Shown piece after piece: positions 53,821 to 64,000 of a DNA stretch of 64,000 nucleotides (within the stretch, counting starts at the first letter, position 1; each line of letters opens with the position of its first letter). The notes below the pieces were generated by a model, which saw only the letters and a program-made list of their open reading frames with translations, was not told the origin of the DNA and did not search any database. The stretch lies in assembly GCA_012861695.1 (NCBI GenBank), contig JAAOOA010000033.1:10904325-10968324 (forward strand). The letters run 5' to 3'. The position numbers were made by a program, and so were the translations under genes. The stretch is from Trematomus loennbergii. Taxonomy: Eukaryota; Chordata; Actinopteri; Perciformes; Nototheniidae.

Positions 53821-56800
53821 ATGAATAGAAATAAGTGGTAGAACCTTATAATAAGATTAAATAAAATATAAATAAAAGTGTTTCAATGACCAAGCAACCA
53901 ATGCTGTCCGTCTCGGAATTGGTTCAGTTCATTCATACAAAGAAATATTGGAAATTAGGGTCTTTAATTATTTAAGTTGGATGTAGAATTGTGTGGTAAA
54001 GAAATCAATGTATATTATTGTTTGTAATGCTTAAAGATTCTTAAAAATCACCCAAATGTGAATAACCACGCATCCTAGTTGAGCTCCTTTACTACAAACA
54101 ATCTCTTGTAATAAGAGCAGCCACATGACCTTGTGGTTTTTATTGTACTTCGCTGGTGACAGAAGCAGACAGAGGGAAAGAAGGGGGGGCGGACAGTTTT
54201 CCTCGATGAGCCAGAGGCTGGATTGAAAGCGGGGAATCAGGGAGTATAGTGATCTTAGTGGGACAGTGCAGGGCAACGCTATCCCAAACACAGCAGAGTG
54301 CTATAAGCCTCCGCCATAAATCTCCGAGCTCGCCGAGCCACAGCCAAGCTTGTTCAGCGCTGTGTGCCGCTCCAGAGGCCAGAATCCAGATGTTGGAGAG
54401 AGACAGTAAATAAAACAATCTATCAAAACTGAAGAACCAAAAAAAGGAAAAGGGGGTGGGGGGTTATTTTCTTTAACCAATATTGGAAAATCAGTTGTAT
54501 GCCATTATTAATGAGGTTGTGTCCAACACAAGCTCACTAGTGGAATCAGCACTTTAATCCCAGTTGGACAACGCGTATTACAGCAGCATGCCCTTTCTGC
54601 AGCTCAAGGTGTTTCTGAATACAAAACAGGCCTGTTCCTCTGGATTAGTTTTTATCATTTATAGATGCAGGTGGATTGAAGGGATAAACTGATATTGAAG
54701 CCTCATTGTGGAATAAATATCCACAGCTTAAAATCTTATTGTGCTAAGCATTGTGATGGTTTATTGTTTAAGACCTCTATGCCTCTGGACATGAACTCCT
54801 GCTGGCCTGGGACTGATTCCTGGAGAGGCCATTGGTATCCTGTGTCCTTGCTGCTGTCTTTCTCAGCTTTCAGTTGGCATGCTAAACAACACATGAAAAA
54901 AGGAAAGAGAATACTCAGATTCCAACTAAACATTTAAATGTTTCAGATCTTGAATTTCCATGCAGTGCCACAGAGGGAGCAGAGTATTGAGGGATTTACA
55001 TCTCCTGTGGCACGGATTGTTGTATACGAAAAGACACTTGCTCGTCCCATATTGCCTTGGTCTTTTACTTAAAATATAACACCAGATAGTAATCTGTCAA
55101 ACTTTATCTCCTGTTGTCAGGTTTTATCAGTTAAATGGTAAGTCAGGAAGTAAAACAATTTAGTACTTATCGCAATCATTTTAGATCTTTCGCTCTTTAG
55201 TCTAAACTGATATCAGCCTCGCTGGGTTGATGGACTATGAGAGCTCATCACATAATAGGATTTGGGGTATTTTTTGGTATTGAGGTTCACACAGTTTTCA
55301 ACATTTACCTTTTGCTGCCATTTGGAGCCCCAATGTGCACAAAAGCTTGCCTAAGTTTGGTTTCCAATTCAAGAATACAGTTTTATTCAGGTCCAATAGA
55401 TAGTCATCTCCTTTGTGTCTTATTTTTAAGCTTTCTGATTACTTTTTAAAGTATTTAGTGTGTTCTTTAATTAAATGCTTTATCACAGTACATGTCATTT
55501 TAGTAGTAATGGCAGGTTTGTTTTTATAGATGACTCTTTTTTTATGATACCAGTTTCTTTCAACATCTTACTAAATTTCAACATTGGTATTTTTATTCTC
55601 TGAAATTGTTTTATATAATGGAGATATTTAACATGTCTTGGGCATCATTCCATATGCATTTGCCATTTATTCTGATATGCAACTTTGCCGTCTCTGCCAA
55701 TTGTTTATTTTCTCATATAGAAATAATGTTACTCTCACCAAACTACTTATTTTAGGATCAAATGTCTTCAGATTATCGAAACTGGCGCCTCTAACCCAGG
55801 TGCAGGAGAGTGCAGTAGTGATGCTTTACTTTCGTGGATCTTAAAACAGTTACATTTTGTGCCGAGTTCAGAAGTTTTCCACCCCACAAAATTATATAAA
55901 TGTAAATCTGATCATAACTAAAAAAAAAAGTCTTCAAGGAATTATTGAAATTATTCTCAAAAATCTAAACTGATGGAAAGACATTCTTTTAGACAAGCTC
56001 AGTCCATGTGTGGTGCTGGCAGTTTTGGTGGTCGGCTATTTAAATGTTCTACCAAAAGGAAATATCACTTTAGCCCGCATTAGGTTTATCCTCAGATGAA
56101 AAACTGGAAGCTGGACGTCCGCTTCTCATCAGTACTAAGCCAAAGAGGCCTGCCGAGTTTGGATAAAGTGGAAAAAAAAGGATGATGCCTCCTCTTGAAA
56201 TGATGATCTATGCACCAGTCATGTTTACGTTGGTAATCTCCGAGGCCTGCGCAATCAAAACATCACTAATTTCACTACAGATTGGAAACTGTGACATCTG
56301 CGTTTTCAACACACTTTAAGGGGGACTGTTTCAAAGAAAAAAACAGGCAACTGGGAAGCATCCATTCCTCATAATAGCCCCAGTGATGAGAAGGTGACTT
56401 CATTCTTGACCGCTCACATGTTTTTAAGTGGATATTATATCCATACTGTAGTAGTGTAAACATTATGCATTACATATCAGAGCTGTCGGTCTAACAGACA
56501 TGTGCCGATGCAGGTTGGGTTGTTGAGTGTTTGGCTTGTTGACATGCATGACTCTGCTCTGATTTCGAGGAACGGCTGTGACGTTACAAAAGGCTTTCCA
56601 TCCTGTCGAGCTGCCCAGCGTCAAGCTCTCAAAACCCTCCTGATTGATTCTACGTACGGTTCAAAAGGACTGCTCTTCGTTCAGCGGAAACAGACCCTAA
56701 TGCCACCAGCTTGGATTTATTATGACTGTCCTAGGAAATAAGCTTGCAGAGGTCACTGTTTGAAGTGGTGAAGAAGATAACAAAGGAAACAAAACTGCTT

Positions 56801-57753
56801 ATTCTGCCAGAAAACCTTGATTCAGAAAAACACATGAATCTGGAGGGGTGTTTTGTACACAATGTACCCAAAAACACAACCTCCTGAAAACTCTTCACCT
56901 GTTGGGGTATGAGTTTGTTTTCCCATGAACCTTTCCACCATGCATCAGCCCTTCTGCTATTTAGGAATAACTATTTACGCTGTGGGGTGACCATCAGACA
57001 GGTCCTGGCCACAGACACACACCTCCTCCCCCTTCACACACACTCCAAAAGGGCTAAATAATCCCTTCACCTATTTACACAGGAGAGATGAGGCCGTGGC
57101 CTCACCTTCAGGGCATGCTACTTAACTCCTCGAGTCACTTGTTGAGTAATCACAGCATTCTCCTACCTGCCTGCCTAATTATAGAGACATAGTGTGTATG
57201 TGTGTCTCAGTGTGTTAGTGAGAGACTCATTATTTAGCAATGCAGGCCTCACAGGTAGTCAATTACACAGGCTGACTTTGCATATTATAACTATTTTCTG
57301 GATACAGTTGCATGAAAAGAAGCTGGGGTCAGGTGTTGTGTCATATATTGCGAGTCACAAGAACACACTTGTTATGTGGTTCCATGATCTTCATGTTTGA
57401 GGTGCAGGCTTTGAGTTACACTGATGGGCTAATCTTTGGATAAATTGTCCATTTTAACTGTTACAGTTACAACCCCGAGATCCTTATTTAATTCTCTTTG
57501 GCGATAAGCGGTGATTGCTGTGTGTTTTTGGATCTTACTTTTCAGATGAGGCAAAGTAGGCCTACATTCCCATTTCTGTTTCCCCAAAGGGATCTGATTT
57601 TGGAAAACCTATGTACAGTAGTGGATGGCAAGGTATATTGTGTACAACAGCTTGTCGAAGTACCATTTTAGTTTTGGGTGAAACCATCCGATATTATAAG
57701 ACAACAACACCCAAACAACATGGCCAGCCAATTCACATATAGCTATAACTTGA
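53821..57753. other. Gene-free stretch
   Basis: 54170-54400 is GC-richer, with no splice-flanked frame I trust. 54440-54460 is G-rich. 56080-56260 and 56500-56740 are of balanced composition and could be conserved noncoding. 57000-57140 is C/T-rich. No recognised repeat ends. Confidence 0.45.
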
Positions 57754-57950
57754 TTACATTACATTACATGTTAGACACTTTTATCCAAAGCGACTTACAT
57801 ACTCAATACTGTGGGCAATCCCCACAGGAGCAATTTGGGGTGAAGTGTCTTGCCCAGGGACACAACGACATGCTGACTGCAGTGTGGTTTGAACCTGTGC
57901 TCCCCTGATCCGAACACCAACGCACTAGTCCACTGCGCCACACACCTCCC
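57754..57950 (-). mobile_element. tRNA-derived SINE, minus strand
   Basis: Read on the minus strand: GGGAGGTGTGTGGCGCAGTG (A box TGGCGCAGTGG), GTTCGGATCAGGGGAGCAC, AGGTTCAAACC (B box), then GTGTCCCTGGGCAAGACACT, CCCCAAATTGCTCC, and a 3' part GTAAGTCGCTTTGGATAAAA ending in (ATGTA)n-type repeats. Head, conserved middle and tail are all present, so this is a full-length copy, with both internal promoter boxes recognisable. It resembles the V-SINE type of fish SINE; the subfamily is my inference. Confidence 0.82.
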
Positions 57951-60214
57951 ATGTGTTTTCGTGCACCCCTTTGGGAGTGTAGTATTCCCAATTATGGCAG
58001 CATTGTTGACTTACAAAAATCACAAATCTAAAGTGTAATTCCTGCCACATTTTAACCCGGATGTTAGCCTTGCTATTTTTTTTTTTTAATCAGGTCCCAT
58101 GGTGGTCCACGGGAAAGGGGCGTGACTAAGTGATTTTTCTCGGGAATGTCGCTGCAGGCATCCAGTTCATAATAGGCAAAAGCAATGGCTATTGTGATGA
58201 TAAAATGTGACTTAACGGCCATTTATTTAAATACAATTATTCTAGATTAATACTTAATTTAACGCAACTTTTAGGAGCTAAGGTTATTTTGGCTCCAATT
58301 GATGTCTAATTATTACTTTTTTAAATTAAAAACAAGCAAAGCTTGCTACTGAAAGGAAGTACAAGCGCCTGGTGGTGCACGGATTTGGGCCTGGGTAATA
58401 CATTACTGCATCTTTCTTGTATATGGGCAATACTTAGACACATCCATTTTTACATAACGTAAGAATAGCCCGGTCTGTTCCTGGAAAAAATTGCTGACGT
58501 AAGGATAGGTAAGATCCTTTATGACTCCGTGGAGCACCATGGGAAGGAGGCCTGTCCGTGTCCTGGAGGAAGGCCTGCAGCTCCCCTTTAATCCCTCCAG
58601 GATCCCTCTCTCAGAGCCGGGCTTTGCTTCGTGCGCAGCTCTTGGCCGAGTTAAAAAGGAAAGTGTAAGGGTGGGACAAATTTCACACTTTCTCCCGTGT
58701 CTCAAGCCAAAAGAAGGAGCTTGTAAACCAACGATGTGGAGGGAAATATTCTCTGCCACACAGACGGTGGTTCAGTACTGGCTGAGCGTGGGCTGCACAT
58801 CTTGGCTGTGGACCTTATAAACCAGCCTGAGAGCGGCTTTGTTTCTTTTCAACATTAAAGATGTTGATAGGGGCAAACCCCACTTATAATGGCTTTTCAG
58901 TACATTTGCTTTATTTATTATATTATATTGCTTTATTTATTAAAAAGGTTCCATCTCTGATCCATTCTGCCTGGTTTGGAGTCTAAACCTACTTTAATAT
59001 GGGCTATTGTGGCCTACAATGATATTTGCCTATTAAGGAATTGTGTCTATTAATACAAACGCGCCGCACCGCTTCATAAGTGACTCGATTACCTGTGTAT
59101 TTGCTTTAGCTTAACGATGTATAAAAGAGTTTTGTCTCCGTTGTTTTCCTTGTATTTTCTGTCTTTGGGTATCTTCGCCGCCGCCGCTTCAGCAGCTCTA
59201 AACGCGCAAAGGGCTGAACGTTTCCTAAGGGGGCTCTTCTTTTGTTATAAAAAATATGAACATTATTTTCTTAGATGAATGCAAAATGTATATCATCTAT
59301 ATTCCAAGCATTTAAACCAAAAAATAAATATCGGCCAAACTAAAATGATTTGCTTCATGTCAATACACAAAAGCAAAAACAAAATGCATGTAAATATGAG
59401 GATATTAAAATAATTGCTGAACTAATCTCCCGTTCAAACAGGCTCTTTTGTGCAGTCTGATTATTATTGGCCGAATTAATTAGTGCCTGGATCCAAACTT
59501 TATTAAAAGCGTGCCGGCTGTAGGCCTATGTGCTGTTTGTAGAAATGAACAGCTGCCAACTGTGAAAGTAATAGCCTATGTTGTGATTAATCATGTGACA
59601 AAGTAAAACAATTATATCTTACATTTAGAAAAGTTGATAAGATATCAAAACCGTGTGTGTTTCATTCTTCTTAACGAGTGAGACGGCAGAACATAACAAA
59701 GATCACAATATTTTTTAAAGCCCATAGCCTAGTGTGCGATTACAGAAAACCTGCTTTAAAAAGAGGAATTCGCATAAATGAAAAGCTCAAAAAACCTTTT
59801 AGACCCCAACTTTTCAGACCAAACTGGTTTTTTTCAGTCATACAAAGGTGATTATTTTAAACACAAATAAAAGCAGCATAATTACTACTACTACTACTAT
59901 TATTACTACTACTACTATTATATTATTATTATTATTATTATTAGCATCATTATATTATATATCATATTATTCGAGTTTAGTGATGGGAATGAAAACTTTT
60001 AAAGATGAATACAAGGTTAAAGATAAGCGTGACTTCAGGTAAAAATTATACATTTGTGGAATTTGATGAAGACTTAAAAACATGATGAAGATAAAAAAAT
60101 AAGCAGCTTGAAGGTGAGGTGCAGGATAGAAAGGATAACGGGGGTGGGGGCTAGCTGTCGAGGGATGTTGGGTTGGGGAAGGGGGGGGGGGCTGTCGGTT
60201 GCAGTGTCGTGAGG
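57951..60214. other. Promoter-distal gene-free stretch
   Basis: 58080-58092 is a T-run. 58480-58830 is GC-richer, with an open frame (58521-58820) but no domain. 59050-59230 has CpG words, a TATAAAAG (59119-59126) and CCGCCGCCGC, and could be an upstream promoter or conserved element. 59880-59943 is a TTA/CTA triplet tract. 60140-60190 is G-rich, leading into the candidate promoter. Confidence 0.45.
59880..59943 (+). repeat. (ACT)n/(ATT)n triplet repeat
   Basis: Alternating TACTACTAC and TTATTATTA blocks over about 64 bp. Confidence 0.9.
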
Positions 60215-60222
60215 TGACGTCA
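60215..60222. promoter_or_regulatory. Perfect cAMP response element (CRE)
   Basis: TGACGTCA, the full palindromic CREB/ATF site, lies in a GC-richer segment about 200 bp upstream of a consensus splice donor. Full-length CREs close to a transcription start are typical of CREB-responsive promoters. No TATA box is visible just downstream. Confidence 0.5.
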
Positions 60223-60239
60223 GCTTGAGGCGTTCTGCA

Positions 60240-60420
60240 GAGAGCTGGCAAAGAAAACCAAAGCAGCGCCGCTGAGAAGCAACCAAAGCGCTGATTATCG
60301 CGGACGCAGCGTTTACCCGCAGCCGAAGCGTAAAGTGGATTTACTGAACACCTGCATGGGGAAACTCTGAGGCTTTATTCACTTTTTTGTCTGTCGTCTG
60401 CCTTTGCTGGGGACCAACTG
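60240..60420 (+). other. Candidate 5' noncoding exon 1 (leader exon)
   Basis: The left edge is uncertain. The segment is rich in CpG relative to the window (GCAGCGCCGCTGAG, TATCGCGGACGCAGCG) and ends CAACTG/GTGAGT, a consensus donor at 60420/60421. A short upstream frame (ATGGGGAAACTCTGA, from 60355) is the only ATG frame of note, so it reads as a leader exon. A G-rich stretch and the CRE sit just upstream. With exon 2 at 61624 this suggests a + strand gene starting here and leaving the window to the right. Confidence 0.45.
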
Positions 60421-61623
<1,203 letters not shown>

Positions 61624-61678
61624 GAAATTGGAATGGAACTGAATCAGTCGAAAAATGTTATTTCTTGTACGGACGCAG
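61624..61678 (+). CDS. Candidate exon 2 with start codon, gene unidentified
   Basis: A strong polypyrimidine acceptor (GTTCTTCTGTTTTTCAG) precedes 55 nt that end CGCAG/GTATGA. The ATG at 61633 is the first in the exon, and the leader exon has only a short closed upstream frame. Fifteen codons read MELNQSKNVISCTDA, then one base of a split codon (phase 1). An N-glycosylation-type NQS is present, which would fit an extracellular amino terminus but proves nothing at this length. I do not recognise the protein, and no following exon could be placed with confidence before 64000. The pairing of a donor at 60421 with this acceptor, both near-consensus, is the main support. Confidence 0.38.
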
Positions 61679-64000
61679 GTATGACTTGTTCTCTTCACAA
61701 CTGTTTAATGATTATACTGCCTTATTTGAGTCATAAAACTAAAACATCCTGTGAAATAAAATGATGCTGTCGTCCAAGTATGTACCTTTTGGGTTTTTGG
61801 CATAAGGTCAGAACTTGTTATTGGAAAATCTCGCTGCACACAAACTGTGCGTGTCGGCATCTGCTTTTAGACGCAATTTGTCTGATATGTGGTCAATTAT
61901 TTCCGCAAGGTATTTACGACATTACCATGCCAGTACATATCAAATAATGAGAGGCAAATTGAAGCGTGCGTAAATCCAACTAAACCAAACTTTAAAACAA
62001 CATTTTAAACAAAATAACATAAGTTAAGGATTCTTATAATATAATCTGCTACTTTCTTTTGTCTGATTTCGGATGACAACCATTTCCTGGTGAGTCGTTT
62101 TGCCTTTAAAACCCCCCCAAATGAAATAAATCAATAAATCAAGCCAGATAGACAGCAAGCAACAAAGAGCTTAAAAAAGGTTTCCGACTAGAAGTCTATG
62201 GCGTTATTTTATTATTTCAATTAACTTGTTAAATTAAAAAGGAGGGTTTCTATAAATCTGGATTTAATCACACACCAAAAAAAAAGTTGGCCAAATGTAG
62301 ACTGACAACTTTGGAAAATATCCGTGGTTTTAAAAGGTATTAAATGACAGACATGCACGTGAAGCGGATATTAGTTGTGTACGATCCTTTTACATGTTTA
62401 CATTTCCTTAAGAAAATATTAATTTCTAATAATACAGCAGCTTTAAAAGGTCACATCTAACTAGCACAACACATATTGGAAACAATGATTATAAAGACAA
62501 GACTGGCTAAAAGAGGTTTGGCGTGCTGAGTATGTTTATATTGCTACTGCTCAGACTAAATTGACTTCAGTTACAGTGGAACATATTATGCTAATAAACA
62601 AGTGCGTTTTATGTTTTTTTGGGGGGTAAATTAATATCAAGAATATCCTTTTAGTGTGGGACAACTTTGTCGTTTTTTAGGACTAATTCCACATAGATTT
62701 CAACCGTTTTCTTTTTCTATAAAAGCATAGTCAATATCAACTGGGCTGAGTACATCCAATAAACAATTAGGCTACATGTATTCAATTTGCTTAAGAAGTC
62801 CCAGCGGTTGTTTTTTTTGTTCTATTCCCGGTTATGGCCATTACAGTTTATGGTTTTATTTACACCTGCATAACCTTTGTCAGGTTGTTTGGTGGTTGTC
62901 AGGCTTCAGGTCAAACGGGCCTTGGACCATGCAGGGAAACCATCACCAAGGAAATAATCAGCTCTGTCCTTCTCCAGTTACAGACCGTGTCCAGTTACAT
63001 CTCCACTGCTGTCCTGCTCGCCAGCTTTAATTTTCTATATGCTTTGTTTTTGACCCCCGCGGTTCTAGCTCTACTTATATTGGTTGCCTCACACTTAAGA
63101 TAAACACACATAATGTAGACCGATGTATTTGATTGTATTTTATGTGTGATTAACGTTGGCCCCCCGAGTTTATTTTCACTTCTTGGACGAAAAATATGAG
63201 TGTTTGCATTTCGACTGCCCTTTAACCTGTCCTGACGGATGAAAAGGCTTTTTAACTCATCCATCACACGCAAGTGCAGGACATGGGCAGGGATGCAGGG
63301 TATTTAGATTACTCCCATCTATCAGCCTGTAATATCTGCTGCTGCAGCAGGGGAGGGTATATCAGGAGCTCCTCCATAGAAAATACCATGTGCTGTAAAT
63401 CCTTTAATTTTCTACGGGTACTTCAAGGGTCAGTGGGTTTATTATGATTTGTATTCCACTAGTGCACCAATATTGATATACTATTAGAAAGGGGATTTTT
63501 ATGAACAATATCTGATATGTTCCCGTAACAGGCATACATGACTGTTCAATATTTCAAAGGTTCTTTCCTAAAGTTATTGTAGAAAGACTTCAGTTATTTA
63601 GCTTTAAGCTGCACTTTTGCCATACTAATCATAGTGAGCAATAGGCGATTATAAACGCAATATAATCATATTTTACCAAATGCACGGTTCAACCACGACT
63701 CATATTCCACTTCCGCTCTCTTTGTAACCGTTTTACGCACTTAGAACGTGAGTAAGCATCTATTGGAAGTGGTTTTCTGCTCAAGGGCACTTCAACTTAC
63801 TATGTGAGGGTCGAACTTTTAACAGCACACACCAGGCTGAATAATCAAATAATTACATAGGTTGGCTATATGATAGCTAGAAGATATTCATTAAAATTAA
63901 TGAATGTAGCAGTCTGCGTAGAAATATAAAGGTGAGCCCCATTTTTCAACATGCTCTGGGCAGAGAGGCTGAACAAATGATGGAAAAGGTGAATGTTGAG
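61679..64000. other. Candidate intron 2 and beyond
   Basis: Mostly AT-rich. 62780-63100 holds an open frame with a hydrophobic tail and a possible acceptor (GGCTTCAG, about 62901-62908) in the right phase to continue exon 2, but no donor follows, so it is not called as an exon. 63290-63370 is a GC-richer patch with CTGCTGCTGCAGCAG and could be a conserved enhancer. Confidence 0.4.

Noticed and set aside
58403..58820. Overlapping open frames on both strands (118 and 99 codons)
   Set aside because: No motif and no splice support. GC-richer sequence alone lengthens open frames.
62776..63103. Hydrophobic open frames that could be a third exon or a small membrane protein
   Set aside because: A possible acceptor (GGCTTCAG) is in the right phase after exon 2, but no usable donor follows and the peptide has no recognisable family.

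Overview
The window looks like teleost (ray-finned fish, probably percomorph) nuclear DNA. It is AT-rich and almost free of protein-coding signal. It is full of very long (CA)n/(TG)n microsatellites and holds repeat families I recognise from fish genomes: tRNA-derived SINEs, an L2-like LINE, TTAA-flanked piggyBac-type MITEs, PIF/Harbinger-like elements with GCGTTCACACCG-type ends, and a Tc1-type terminal repeat. There is no bacterial, plasmid or viral gene, no CRISPR array, no recognisable tRNA or rRNA gene, and no complete host gene. Most long open frames are CA-array translations or chance.

Layout. Positions 1-14000 are intergenic or intronic DNA with four TG/CA arrays over 100 bp and one degenerate middle-repetitive copy (2342-2745). 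Positions 14362-17390 hold two LINE 3' tails in opposite orientation and a 687-bp piggyBac-type MITE. Positions 22300-26713 hold degenerate copies of a dispersed fish repeat and a second piggyBac-type MITE of 884 bp that carries a 285-bp CA array. Both MITEs carry three GGTCA...TGACC palindromes at matching places; in the first they have the 3-bp spacing of an oestrogen response element core. Positions 32700-36600 are a nest of transposons: an L2-like LINE reverse transcriptase is split by two separate DNA elements and ends against a probable hAT remnant. Positions 39085-40270 and 46301-46747 hold more dispersed repeats and a SINE. Positions 42410-45442 hold a polypurine tract and two CA arrays near 300 bp. 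A second SINE lies at 57754-57950.

The best candidate for a host gene is at the right end on the + strand. A GC-richer segment has a perfect CRE (60215-60222) and a leader exon ending at a consensus donor (60420/60421). A second exon (61624-61678) has good splice sites and an ATG, opening 15 codons and running on beyond what I can follow. I could not identify this gene. Two weaker minus-strand exon candidates lie at 20816-20979 and 50768-50851. The rest is best read as a gene desert or long introns. I did not find a convincing new biological system; the most unusual signal is the shared palindrome architecture of the two MITEs.
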